A stretch of 64,000 nucleotides of DNA, from the NCBI RefSeq assembly GCF_000974805.1, contig NZ_BBQZ01000002.1, forward strand, positions 375,510 to 439,509, in the 5' to 3' direction. Positions within the stretch are counted from its first letter, which is position 1. Each line of letters begins with the position of its first letter. Under the pieces are notes generated by a model, which saw only the letters and a list, made by a program, of their open reading frames with translations, made no database searches and was not told the origin of the DNA. A program made the position numbers and the translations under genes. Shown here piece after piece: positions 56,240 to 64,000 of the stretch. Origin of the DNA: Demequina salsinemoris (lineage in GTDB: Bacteria > Actinomycetota > Actinomycetes > Actinomycetales > Demequinaceae).

Positions 56240-56370
56240 ATTCCGAGAAATTCATCACACACAGATTTGGCACCGTGTCCGGGCGTTTTCCGGATTTCCC
56301 GTCGGGGCGGAGCCGAAACCGAGGGGCGACCGTCCCAAGGTTATTCAAAGGAAAATGAAAGGCAATGCAC
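56240..56370 (+). promoter_or_regulatory. Leader and promoter region of the major pilin gene
   Basis: A 131-base stretch that is visibly less GC-rich than its surroundings, with runs such as TTTTCC and AAAATGAAA. It contains TCCGG/CCGGA at about 56278-56293 and GTCG/CGAC arms near 56300-56328, so it can fold, and CACACACAG at about 56256-56264. No known riboswitch fits. It probably holds the pilA promoter and an untranslated leader. Confidence 0.45.
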
Positions 56371-56790
56371 ATGATTGCTCGCATTCGCAAGCACCTTGAG
56401 GAGAACAAGGAGCAGGGCTTCACGCTCGTCGAGCTCCTTGTCGTCATCATCATCATCGGCATCCTGGCCGCGATCGCCATCCCGATCTATCTGGACCAGC
56501 AGGCCAAGGCGAAGGACTCGGCCGCGCAGTCCGACCTCGCCTCCTACCGCACCCTCGTGGTGGCCGCGTTCACCGAGGACACCACTATCACGACCACCGC
56601 CGCGATCATGGGCTCGGTTGACTTCACGGCAAGCAACAAGGCGAGCATCGGCGTGGGTACTTTCGACCCCACCAACGGCACCTTCTGCGCGTGGATCACC
56701 TACGCCGGTGGCAAGCACACTTCCTACAGCACTGACGCCAGCGGCGAGCTCTACGCGGATTCCACGACCTGCACCACGGCCACCACCTGA
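56371..56790 (+). CDS. pilA: Major type IV pilin PilA
   Basis: A 139-residue prepilin. ATG 56371 is preferred over ATG 56365 because AAAGG lies 8 bases from the former and only 2 from the latter. The leader is 16 residues and ends at the prepilin peptidase site QG|FTLVE, with Glu5 of the mature protein. The hydrophobic helix continues as LLVVIIIIGILAAIAIP. Two cysteines (FCAWI, TTCTT) can close the D-region loop. It builds the pilus fibre. A strong hairpin follows. Confidence 0.95.
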   Translation: MIARIRKHLEENKEQGFTLVELLVVIIIIGILAAIAIPIYLDQQAKAKDSAAQSDLASYRTLVVAAFTEDTTITTTAAIMGSVDFTASNKASIGVGTFDPTNGTFCAWITYAGGKHTSYSTDASGELYADSTTCTTATT

Positions 56791-56805
56791 TCAGGTTGGC
56801 CCGAT

Positions 56806-56851
56806 GAGTAGTGGTGGGGTGTCGCACTGAGCGGCAACCCCACCACTACTC
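56806..56851 (+). terminator. Strong hairpin after pilA
   Basis: A perfect 15-bp stem (56806-56820 with 56837-56851) with a 16-base loop begins 15 bases after the pilA stop; GCGGCCTTTCC follows. It should limit read-through into the minor pilin genes. Confidence 0.8.
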
Positions 56852-56894
56852 GCGGCCTTTCCGCACGCAAATCGAGTTGAGGGGAGACAACGAC

Positions 56895-57344
56895 ATGAGA
56901 GAGACCGCCGGCGACGCGGCCGCGCGCCGTAGCCCCTCCCGTGGCGACGATGGCTTCAGTCTGACCGAGGTCATGATCGCCATGCTGCTCATGGTGATCG
57001 TGCTCTTCGCAATGATATCCGTCGTCGTCCTGGCCCTTCGTGTCACTGCCGGCAACGCGACGCTCGCGACCGCGACCGAGTCCGTGCAGTCGCGCATCGA
57101 GGCGGCGCGGAAGGTCGCGACCACCGGTTCGTGCACGAGCATCTCCGATGTGATCGAGCCATCAGAGACGCTTGCGGACGGGCGCGGGGCGCAGTACACC
57201 GTGTCAGGCGTGGTCGACTCGTGCGACGACTCGCTCGACTCCCAGGTGGTGCGCGTGACAGTGACGGCGACCGAGATCAATGGTGGCGAGGCCGGCGTGA
57301 CGACGAGCGTCACCACCGATATCTTCATCAAGGTGCCCGAATGA
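56895..57344 (+). CDS. Minor pilin-like protein (PilV/PilI-type)
   Basis: A 149-residue prepilin-like protein from ATG 56895 (GGGGAG upstream). The leader of 20 residues ends at the site DG|FSLTEV, with Glu5 present, followed by MIAMLLMVIVLFAMISVVV. Two cysteines (GSCTS, DSCDD) could form a disulfide. It overlaps the next gene by 4 bases, and both probably form the pilus initiation or tip complex. Confidence 0.88.
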   Translation: MRETAGDAAARRSPSRGDDGFSLTEVMIAMLLMVIVLFAMISVVVLALRVTAGNATLATATESVQSRIEAARKVATTGSCTSISDVIEPSETLADGRGAQYTVSGVVDSCDDSLDSQVVRVTVTATEINGGEAGVTTSVTTDIFIKVPE

Positions 57345-57973
57345 CCTGGCGCCAGCGGCTCAATGCCGCTGACTCGGACAGCGAGGCCGGGATGACGCTC
57401 GTGGAGCTCATCGTCGCGTCGGCGATCACGGTGATCATCATGTTCGCCGCCTCGTTGATCTTCATCACGATCATGCAGCACGAAGGCTTCGCCAAGGACA
57501 CCGCGGTCGCGAACAACGAGGCGCAGCTGTCGTTCAAGCAACTCGAGTACGACATCCGCAACGCGTCGCGCGCGACGATCATGCAGGGCGGCGATGTGAT
57601 GGTGCTCGCCACCCGCACCGCCAACTCGGTCGACTACACGTCGGCCGTTTGCGTTACCTACTTCTACGACGAGGACGCGGGCGTGTTGCAGCGCTTCCAG
57701 TCGACTGGATCCACCGAGTCCTCGGCTGTTGCGACCGCTGCTAGTACTGACGACATCGTCGACATGGATATCGCATGGACTCTCTTCGCGGACGGGGTTT
57801 CTCATCTCGGATCCGCGCGGATCTTCGGCGTCGCGGACGCGACGATCACGCCCCCGGACCAGGAGGTGCTGACGCGTCTCAGCGTGGAGACATCGGACGG
57901 GCGTTCGCCGATCGAGTTCGACAAGCAGATCACACTGCGCACCCAGTCCGACCTCACGCTGACGTGCAACTAA
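57341..57973 (+). CDS. Minor pilin-like protein (PilW-type)
   Basis: A 210-residue prepilin-like protein. The leader of 17 residues ends at EAG|MTLVE; methionine rather than phenylalanine occupies position 1, and Glu5 is kept. The helix LIVASAITVIIMFAASLIF follows. The C-terminal region of about 160 residues is beta-rich, with two cysteines (AVCVTY, LTCN). ATG 57341 overlaps the preceding stop. Confidence 0.87.
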   Translation: MTWRQRLNAADSDSEAGMTLVELIVASAITVIIMFAASLIFITIMQHEGFAKDTAVANNEAQLSFKQLEYDIRNASRATIMQGGDVMVLATRTANSVDYTSAVCVTYFYDEDAGVLQRFQSTGSTESSAVATAASTDDIVDMDIAWTLFADGVSHLGSARIFGVADATITPPDQEVLTRLSVETSDGRSPIEFDKQITLRTQSDLTLTCN

Positions 57974-57991
57974 GGAACAGGAAGCCGAGCG

Positions 57992-59887
57992 ATGTACACC
58001 CCCGCACCCGCTGACCGCTCCACACGCGACGACGGCGCCGCGCTCGTCATGGTGCTCGGCATCATGATGGTCGGTGCGGTGCTGCTCACTACGCTCATCG
58101 CCGTCACGCTCTTCAATGTGCAGTTCACGGCCCACAATCGCGAGGAGATGGCTGTGCTTGCCTCGGCGGACTCCGGCATCGATATCGTCCTCGGCGAACT
58201 GCAGGACAAGACCTACGGCGAGCTCTCAACCGTCTGCGGCCCCGACACCTATGTGATCAACAACGACACTGTGGTCGTCACTTACAAGTACATGGTCAGC
58301 GGCGAGACGAACGCCGTCACCTGCCCCTCAGACACCCAGATCGTCACCTCGCTCACGGTGACGTCGACCGCCACCTCGGCCGTCGTCGTCGCCACGGGGG
58401 AGTCCATCACGCGTTCCGTCGTGGCCACGTTTGCCCCGACCCCGCCCGCCGTGTCGCTTGAGAAGGCGATCTTCTCGGAGGCCTCGCTCACTGTGAACAA
58501 CAACTGGGAGGTGCTCGAGTCCTCGCCCGGAGCGGAGGATGCGGACATCTACGCGAACGGTGCCGTGGACCTCGGGCAATCCGGTGTCGACGTTGATGGT
58601 GATGTGTACGCAGCCTACGGGAACGTGTCAGCGGCGGGTAACGCAACGATTCTCGGGTCGCTTTGGGCCAATGGCAGGGTGGTGCTGAACACCAACAGCA
58701 AGATCATGGGCGATATCTATGCGGCGTCCGATGCTGCCAGCACTGACCAGAGCAGCGCGGCCGTCGTCTTCGACAACGGAGCCCACGTCTACGGCAGCGT
58801 CCTTGCGAATGGCGGCGTCTACCTCGGCAACGGCGCCGTCGAAGGCATTGTCTTCTCGCGCTACAACGGGGTGTCCTTCGGCCAGAACTCGCCGAGTGTC
58901 GGCGGCAGCGTCTACACGCAGGGCACCGTCGCGCTCGGTAAGGGCACAGTGGGCGGCGACGTGATCTCGATCAGCGGCAACGTGACCCAGGGCGGCAACG
59001 GTGCCACTGTGACCGGCTTCGTCAAGGCTGGCGGGTCGATCGACACGCAGGTGACCTCCACTGCTGGCGTGAAGCTCCAGAATCAGTCCAGCCTCACCTT
59101 CCCCGTGTCGCCGAACATCAACCCCGGCACCATCAACTTCGAAGGTTGGGTCGGCTATCCCTCAAAGATCACGTCGCCGGGCCGCGAGGAGTTCCCGCAG
59201 CTCACCATGGATGCTGAGGACCTCCAGCTGTGGGTGAACGCCGGCTACACGATCGACTACGCGCCGTCCTGCACCGACAACGGGACCAAGAGTGACAAGA
59301 GCAACCCCGCGAAGTACATCGATTCGAACCCCGCGGGCATCGTCGGCGCACGCCTCATCATCTTCGCCTGCGACTCGGATCAGCCTGTCGAGCTTCGCGG
59401 CGCGACGACCGGCACCGTGACGGTGGAGCAGGATACCGTCCTGATGTCCGTGACAGGCTTCGAGCAGACGAACAATATCTCGTACGAGGGCACCACGGAT
59501 GGCGAAGACCTCTGGACGCTCTACTGGATCGTTCCGGCGGACGCACCGGGAGTGGACTGGTCGACGACAGTCGACGGGCAGGCGGTGCCCGACTGCTCGG
59601 CGCTCCCCGATGGCGTGGGTGATATCGACACCGCGGCGGCACTTAAGATCAAGAACCTGTACTGGTTCGTGTACACGCCGTGCGCGTACGTCGCGGAGAA
59701 CGGCATCAACTACAACGGCAACTCGATGCCCTTGACCGGACAGGTCTACGCCGGATCCATCTCCATCGCGACCAACGGCAACTTCCAGATGCGCTCCACT
59801 TATCTGCCATCCCTCACAGATGGCAGCACCGACAGCAGCGACCCGGCGGACGTGCGCCTCACCGCGCGGTTCGATCTGCGCGAGTGA
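57992..59887 (+). CDS. PilX-like pilus protein with bactofilin-like beta-helix region
   Basis: A 631-residue protein. The N-terminus resembles PilX-type proteins (DDGAALVMVLGIMMVGAVLL) with a helix and an acidic HNREEMAVLASADSG segment, but lacks a standard G|F cleavage site. Residues about 185-365 consist of short Gly/Asn/Val repeats with a period of roughly 20-28 residues (GDVYAAYGNVSAAG, ILGSLWANGRVVLN, VYGSVLANGGVYLG, VGGSVYTQGTVALG), the pattern of polymer-forming bactofilin-like beta-helices. The C-terminal third has cysteines (SCTDNG, FACDSD, DCSALP, TPCAYV). It is likely a pilus tip or surface-exposed component; the function is inferred from position. Confidence 0.75.
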   Translation: MYTPAPADRSTRDDGAALVMVLGIMMVGAVLLTTLIAVTLFNVQFTAHNREEMAVLASADSGIDIVLGELQDKTYGELSTVCGPDTYVINNDTVVVTYKYMVSGETNAVTCPSDTQIVTSLTVTSTATSAVVVATGESITRSVVATFAPTPPAVSLEKAIFSEASLTVNNNWEVLESSPGAEDADIYANGAVDLGQSGVDVDGDVYAAYGNVSAAGNATILGSLWANGRVVLNTNSKIMGDIYAASDAASTDQSSAAVVFDNGAHVYGSVLANGGVYLGNGAVEGIVFSRYNGVSFGQNSPSVGGSVYTQGTVALGKGTVGGDVISISGNVTQGGNGATVTGFVKAGGSIDTQVTSTAGVKLQNQSSLTFPVSPNINPGTINFEGWVGYPSKITSPGREEFPQLTMDAEDLQLWVNAGYTIDYAPSCTDNGTKSDKSNPAKYIDSNPAGIVGARLIIFACDSDQPVELRGATTGTVTVEQDTVLMSVTGFEQTNNISYEGTTDGEDLWTLYWIVPADAPGVDWSTTVDGQAVPDCSALPDGVGDIDTAAALKIKNLYWFVYTPCAYVAENGINYNGNSMPLTGQVYAGSISIATNGNFQMRSTYLPSLTDGSTDSSDPADVRLTARFDLRE

Positions 59888-60687
59888 TCGGCTCCGCGGT
59901 GGTTCCAGTCGTCCTTCTGGCGCTGATGCTCGGGCTCGCCCTCGGATCGTTCGCCAACGTGCTGATCTATCGCGTTCCGGCAGGCCTGTCCATCGTCTCG
60001 CCGCCGAGTGCGTGTCCGGCATGCGGCGCACGCATCAAGGCGCGGCACAACGTGCCCGTGGCGGGATGGCTGGTTCTCAGAGGGCGATGCGCGAGCTGTG
60101 GCGATGCCATCAGCCCGCGGTACCCCATCGTCGAGGCGCTCGTCGGGGCGCTGTTTGTCCTGGTCGTGATCGTCGCCGGGCCGTCGGTCGAGGCGTTGCT
60201 GTTGTGCGGTCTCGTGTACTTCGGCGTGGTGCTGTCGGCGATCGACCTCGAGACGCGACGGCTACCGGATCCCTTGACCGGCGCGTTCGCGATCTACGTC
60301 GCCGGCGTCATAGTTCTGGGCGCCGCGACATCGGGGGAATGGGGCGACGTCCTGCGTGCGCTCGGCGGCGCGGGGATCCTCGGTGTCCTCTACCTCGGCG
60401 CGTTCCTCGCGTACCCGAAGGGCATGGGCTTCGGAGACGTCAAGCTTGCGCCGTCGCTTGGGGCCTTGCTCGGGTGGTTCGGTTGGCCAGCACTCGTGGT
60501 GGGTGGATTCGCGGCCTTCCTCTGGGGCGCGATTGTCGGCGTGGGCGCCATGGTCGCGGCCCGTCGGGGACGCGGTGTGGCCATTCCCTTCGGACCCTGG
60601 ATGTTCGTCGGGGCGGTAACCGGGGTAGTTGCCGGTGCGCCAGTAGCGGCCTGGTATCTCGACATTATCGGGATTGATTTGTCTTGA
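59884..60687 (+). CDS. pilD: Prepilin peptidase PilD (A24 family)
   Basis: A 267-residue membrane aspartyl protease from GTG 59884 inside the preceding stop. The N-terminal cytosolic domain has the tetracysteine zinc motif C44-x2-C47 and C69-x2-C72. The active-site aspartates are D121 (SAIDLETRRLPDP) and D185 (GFGDVKLAP). It removes leader peptides from the pilins and methylates the new N-terminus. Confidence 0.95.
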   Translation: MIGSAVVPVVLLALMLGLALGSFANVLIYRVPAGLSIVSPPSACPACGARIKARHNVPVAGWLVLRGRCASCGDAISPRYPIVEALVGALFVLVVIVAGPSVEALLLCGLVYFGVVLSAIDLETRRLPDPLTGAFAIYVAGVIVLGAATSGEWGDVLRALGGAGILGVLYLGAFLAYPKGMGFGDVKLAPSLGALLGWFGWPALVVGGFAAFLWGAIVGVGAMVAARRGRGVAIPFGPWMFVGAVTGVVAGAPVAAWYLDIIGIDLS

Positions 60688-60712
60688 GAGGTGTGTGGAA
60701 GATGCCGATACA
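60684..60712 (+). promoter_or_regulatory. Putative promoter of pilMNO
   Basis: TTGAGA (60684-60689), over the pilD stop, and GATACA (60707-60712) are 17 bases apart, 27 bases before the pilM start. Confidence 0.45.
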
Positions 60713-60739
60713 TCTGGCAGTGCACGTGAGGAGGGCATA

Positions 60740-61801
60740 GTGGGCAAGAAGTCTGTAGCGATCGATATCGGTGAGACCGTTGTCAGGGTCGCCGAGGTCG
60801 AGTTCGGCGGTGGCGCCGATCCGCGCGACGGTGCTGTGCTGCACGCCATCGGTGCCGCCTCGGTGCCGGCGGGCGTGATCAACGAAGGCGTCATCGAGGA
60901 GCCGGGCTCTCTCGCGCAGTCGATCAAGGATGCTTTCGCGGCAGCCAAGCCGTCGCAGAAGAACGTGACGGTTGGTATCGGGCAACCGAGCGTGCTCGTG
61001 CGCGAGGTGGTGATCCCCGCCCAGCCGATGGACAAGATCCGTGGCTCCTTGGCATTCCACGTCGAGGACCAACTCCCCATGCCGGCCGACGAGGCGATCC
61101 TGGACTTCTACCCGACCCAGGAGCTGGAGTCTGACGCAGGCACGAGCCTGCGGGGACTGCTCGTCGCCGCGCCGCGTGACGTCGTGCGTGACGCGATCGC
61201 GGCGGTGGACCGGGCGGGGCTCAACGTGACGGCTGTGGACCACAACGCCTTCGGACTGTGGCGCAGCGGATGCAGGGGAGAGCTTCTCGGCGCGAACGTG
61301 GCGTTCGTCGACGTCGGCGCGTACAGCACGACCGTCGCCGTGTCTCAGGGAGGCGCTCCGAGGCTCGTGCGCGTCATGCCGCAGGGCGGCCTCGACGCGA
61401 CCAAGGCGCTCCGCAGCGCGATGAAGGGCATGGAGGCGGACCCCGAGCGGGTGAAGTTCGAGGTCGGGATGGACCTGACCGCCACCGACCCCAACCGGCG
61501 TCTCTACGCGGAGACTGTTGCGCACGCCATGGGCCCGTTGATCGAAGCGGTACGCAACACGCTTGTGTACTTCGCGAGCTCCAACCCCGGCGGCGCCGTT
61601 GAGCGCGTGGTCCTCTCGGGAGGGGGGAGCCACATGAACGGCTTCGGGCAGGCGCTCGCCAGCGCAACCCGACTTCCTGTCATGATCGGAGGACCGCTTC
61701 AGGGACTCGGCACCGGCAAGCGCGTCAACCGCGACGCCTTCGCCGCTCACGAACAAGAGTTCGCGACGGTGATCGGCCTGGCGATGAGGAGCGAGAAGTG
61801 A
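60740..61801 (+). CDS. pilM: Type IV pilus assembly protein PilM
   Basis: A 353-residue actin-like ATPase from GTG 60740 with GAGGAGGG upstream. Phosphate 1 motif IDIGETVVRVAEV at the start, phosphate 2 VAFVDVGAYSTTVAV near residue 193, and adenosine motif VVLSGGGSHMNGFG near 292. It binds the PilN N-terminus and links the cytosolic ATPases to PilNO. It overlaps pilN by 4 bases. Confidence 0.94.
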   Translation: MGKKSVAIDIGETVVRVAEVEFGGGADPRDGAVLHAIGAASVPAGVINEGVIEEPGSLAQSIKDAFAAAKPSQKNVTVGIGQPSVLVREVVIPAQPMDKIRGSLAFHVEDQLPMPADEAILDFYPTQELESDAGTSLRGLLVAAPRDVVRDAIAAVDRAGLNVTAVDHNAFGLWRSGCRGELLGANVAFVDVGAYSTTVAVSQGGAPRLVRVMPQGGLDATKALRSAMKGMEADPERVKFEVGMDLTATDPNRRLYAETVAHAMGPLIEAVRNTLVYFASSNPGGAVERVVLSGGGSHMNGFGQALASATRLPVMIGGPLQGLGTGKRVNRDAFAAHEQEFATVIGLAMRSEK

Positions 61802-62556
61802 ACCCGATCGCACAGAAGTACGGTGCCCCGCGCCTCCCAGGTATCAACGTGATCCCCGCGGAGATCGCGGAGAAGAAGAAGATGCGGGCCGTGATCACTA
61901 CGGCCGTGTTCACTGTCCTCATCGCGCTAGGCGTCGTCGTGGCGCTCTGGCTGCTGGCGCTCGGGTGGAAGGCGGCTGCGTCGTCGAGTCGTGACAGCGC
62001 CGCCGAGGAAGAGCTCGTCGCGGTCGCTGAGAGGGACGCCAAGTCTCAGGTGTATTACGACGTAGTTGAGCGGGAGTCTGAAGAGTTCACTCTCGCGCAG
62101 ATCGCCTACGGCGAGATCGATCAGGCGCAGTTCACCGCCGTGATCCAGTCCGTCGCGAACGATGAGACCAGCTTCGACACGATTGCCATTCTGGGGCCCA
62201 ACGCGGTCGGCCTCGGCGGCGAGGAGTCCGAAGGCGGCATCTATGGTTCGGGCATCGGGCTCGTTACCTTCACTGCACGCGCGACGTCGCTCGACGAGGC
62301 GACGGCCTTGATCGACAGGCTCGACGCAGTGCCGGGCCTGGCCAACGTCCGGTACGACACCGAGGCGTACCAGTTGGACGGCGCGGACGCGTACTACGGC
62401 GTGACCGGCAAGGCGACCCTGACCGGCACTCTGCTTACCCATCGGTTGATTCCGGAGAGCACGCTGTCGGATCTCAGCAACGTCGTCGCTCCTGGTGTGG
62501 TCGTGCCATCGCCCTCCGCGTCTCCGACCCCGTCCGCCACGTCTGAGGAGGGCTGA
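61798..62556 (+). CDS. pilN: Type IV pilus assembly protein PilN
   Basis: A 252-residue single-pass protein. The cytosolic start contains PGINVIPAEI, matching the INLLP-type motif that docks on PilM; the membrane helix is at about residues 31-55, and the external part has a coiled-coil and a ferredoxin-like domain. A Pro/Ser/Thr-rich tail ends it. GTG 61798 overlaps the pilM stop. Confidence 0.92.
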   Translation: MNPIAQKYGAPRLPGINVIPAEIAEKKKMRAVITTAVFTVLIALGVVVALWLLALGWKAAASSSRDSAAEEELVAVAERDAKSQVYYDVVERESEEFTLAQIAYGEIDQAQFTAVIQSVANDETSFDTIAILGPNAVGLGGEESEGGIYGSGIGLVTFTARATSLDEATALIDRLDAVPGLANVRYDTEAYQLDGADAYYGVTGKATLTGTLLTHRLIPESTLSDLSNVVAPGVVVPSPSASPTPSATSEEG

Positions 62557-62557
62557 C

Positions 62558-63436
62558 ATGCTGAACTCTCGATACGCCCCGGTCGCGCTGCTGGCAGTGC
62601 TCGGCGTCATTCTCGTCGCGGTGCTCGGCTGGTTCGTGCTCATCTCGCCTCAGCTCGAGGAGCGCTCCGCTCTTAGTGCCGAGGAGAGCCAGATTCGGTC
62701 CAACATCACGACGGTGGAGGCGGCTTCCGCGAAGATCGACGAGTATGCGGCGGCCCTCGACGCGAGCACCGAGGTCACGGACCTCATCGCTGTCAACGCT
62801 CCGTCCGTGCTCGACATGCAGGCCTTCCGCGACAGGCTCTCGGCCGCACTGACGGACGCGCAGATCGAGATCACGAGCATGAGCGCGAATGACGGCGTTC
62901 AGGTGGACGGCTGGGATACCTCGTCAGCGCAGCTCGTTTCGGCCAGCGTGGCCTCCTTGTTCACACAGGGTCCAGTCGCAGGAGCCGAGCCAGTAGTGGC
63001 GGCAGACGCCACGACGACGACCGATGCTGGTGCCGCGACGGATACTGCGACGGCCACTACTTCTACCTGGTCTCCTGCGATCACGGTCGCCAGTACCGAC
63101 GGCGAAGACACGTCGGTCGCGGGCGATATCCGCATGGTCGAGGTGACCATCGAGCTCGCTGGTTCGCCTTCGGCGCTCTTCGATTTCCTCGCTGACATGC
63201 AGGACCCTGACCAGCAGCTCTTCCAGGTGTCGCAGATCACGCTCTCGGCGCGGACCGAGGGCGAGGAGAACCCCGCAGGCTCTCCCGCAAAGGAAGGCGA
63301 CGTGTCTGTCACCATCGTGGGTGATCTGTACCTCCATGATGCGGATACGTCGGTGGTGGATGAGGACGCTCCTGCGTCGTCCGATGCCGTGGACGGCGCG
63401 TTCGTTGCCGTTGGTGGAAACCTCACCCAGCCGTAG
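62558..63436 (+). CDS. pilO: Type IV pilus assembly protein PilO
   Basis: A 292-residue single-pass protein from ATG 62558 (GAGGAGGG upstream), one base after the pilN stop. Membrane helix at about residues 9-28, a coiled coil at about 35-75 and a beta-rich domain interrupted by an Ala/Thr-rich low-complexity stretch (about 148-178). It pairs with PilN to align the assembly machinery. It is the last pilus gene. Confidence 0.9.
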   Translation: MLNSRYAPVALLAVLGVILVAVLGWFVLISPQLEERSALSAEESQIRSNITTVEAASAKIDEYAAALDASTEVTDLIAVNAPSVLDMQAFRDRLSAALTDAQIEITSMSANDGVQVDGWDTSSAQLVSASVASLFTQGPVAGAEPVVAADATTTTDAGAATDTATATTSTWSPAITVASTDGEDTSVAGDIRMVEVTIELAGSPSALFDFLADMQDPDQQLFQVSQITLSARTEGEENPAGSPAKEGDVSVTIVGDLYLHDADTSVVDEDAPASSDAVDGAFVAVGGNLTQP

Positions 63437-63452
63437 CGGGATAGCGTCAACC

Positions 63453-63485
63453 GAGGGCGAGGTACCCCAGGGGTGCCTCGCCCTC
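63453..63485 (+). terminator. Terminator of the pilus locus
   Basis: GAGGGCGAGG (63453-63462) pairs with CCTCGCCCTC (63476-63485), with further partial pairing of ACCCC and GGGGT inside. Confidence 0.75.
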
Positions 63486-63526
63486 CGGCGTCCGCGGGTG
63501 GTTCTCGCTCTGGCAGAATGACAGCC

Positions 63527-64000
63527 ATGCTGAGATGGCTCACCGCAGGCGAATCGCACGGCCCGGCTCTCGTCGGCACCCTTGAGGGACTGCCCTCGGG
63601 TGTCGAGGTCACGAGTGCAGACATTCAAGGTGCGCTCGCGCGCCGTCGTCTCGGCTATGGGCGCGGCGCGCGCATGAAGTTCGAGCAGGACGCCGTCACC
63701 ATCCTGGGCGGCGTGCGCCACGGGGTGAGTCAGGGCGGGCCGGTCGCCGTCATGATCGGCAACACCGAGTGGCCCAAGTGGGAGACCGTGATGAGCGCGG
63801 ACCCCGTCGACGAGTCCGAGCTCACCGGCGCTCGAGCCGCCGCCCTCACGCGGCCTCGCCCGGGTCACGCGGACCTGGTCGGCATGACCAAGTACGGCTT
63901 CGACGATGCCCGTCCCGTCCTGGAGCGCGCCTCCGCCCGCGAGACGGCCGCTCGGGTCGCAGTCGGCGAGATTGCCGAGCACTTCCTCGACCAGGCGGCT
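63527..64000 (+). CDS. aroC: Chorismate synthase, 3' truncated by window edge
   Basis: The frame from ATG 63527 runs to the window end (158 residues). It begins [20 protein letters not shown], the chorismate synthase signature, followed by [17 protein letters not shown] and the RPGHADLVG segment. It converts EPSP to chorismate with reduced FMN. CAGAAT (63514-63519) is 7 bases before the ATG with no ribosome site, suggesting a leaderless transcript. Confidence 0.95.
   Translation, partial: MLRWLTAGESHGPALVGTLEGLPSGVEVTSADIQGALARRRLGYGRGARMKFEQDAVTILGGVRHGVSQGGPVAVMIGNTEWPKWETVMSADPVDESELTGARAAALTRPRPGHADLVGMTKYGFDDARPVLERASARETAARVAVGEIAEHFLDQAA

Noticed and set aside
56240-56370. c-di-GMP-I riboswitch in the pilA leader
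   Set aside because: CACACACAG resembles the first conserved block, but the GCAAACC block, the GAAA loop context and the GGGACGCAAAGCC block are not present in the right order.

Overview
The window is GC-rich DNA with actinobacterial gene order and codon use. It encodes phosphatidylinositol-phosphate synthase and phosphatidylinositol-mannoside enzymes, a zinc-independent (Cys-less) ribosomal protein S4, many GTG starts, many 4-base stop/start overlaps, and several TANNNT boxes placed 6 bases before an ATG. The block thrS - HIT - pgsA - acyltransferase - pimA - NUDIX - pdxS/pdxT - yebC - ruvCAB - secDF - relA - cyclophilin - hisS matches the order I know from the Mycobacterium tuberculosis Rv2614c-Rv2580c region. 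The block rarA - rpsD - alaS - ruvX - mltG - aroE - type IV pilus genes - aroC is typical of Micrococcales. My best guess is a Micrococcales genus near Cellulomonas or Demequina; the genus is inference only.

Layout. 1-1.9 kb: end of pabB, pabC and a tRNA-Val(CAC). 2.0-8.0 kb: envelope genes, namely an NlpC/P60 protein split into two overlapping frames, a large membrane glycosyltransferase 2 and an exported GH18-like protein with two CBM5/12-type modules. 8.0-14.8 kb: a variant-leucine-rich-repeat protein, an APH-type kinase coupled to dgt, an acidic exported protein and a convergent two-component system. 14.9-31.3 kb: one long, mostly housekeeping run from thrS to relA. 31.3-46 kb: a mixed stretch with two AbiEi/DUF559-type genes, DUF349 protein, cyclophilin, hisS, aspS, a palindromic repeat pair, an EamA exporter with divergent LysR regulator, an SH3/CHAP peptidoglycan hydrolase, rarA and a membrane protein of lower GC. 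45.5-51.5 kb: rpsD, alaS, ruvX, mltG and aroE. 51.6-63.4 kb: a complete monoderm type IV pilus locus (pilB, pilT, pilC, pilA, three minor pilin-like genes, pilD, pilMNO). 63.5 kb to the end: the start of aroC.

How the parts work together. The pilus locus encodes extension and retraction ATPases, the platform protein, a major pilin with its own leader and strong downstream hairpin, minor pilins, the prepilin peptidase and the PilMNO inner complex; no secretin is present, as expected for a monoderm. PilB starts with a tandem motif matching the MshEN c-di-GMP-binding module. The pgsA/acyltransferase/pimA genes make early PIMs. The ruv genes carry a near-consensus LexA box in front of ruvA.

No CRISPR array, transposase, prophage or biosynthetic gene cluster was seen. 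The least explained items are a roughly 100-bp palindromic element present twice around a DUF559 gene, a pilus-locus PilX-like protein carrying a bactofilin-like beta-helix region, the Ala/Ser-rich insert in SecD together with the absence of yajC, and the frame-split NlpC/P60 gene. No stretch longer than 300 bases lacks a gene; the longest gap (37793-38083) holds a terminator and repeats.
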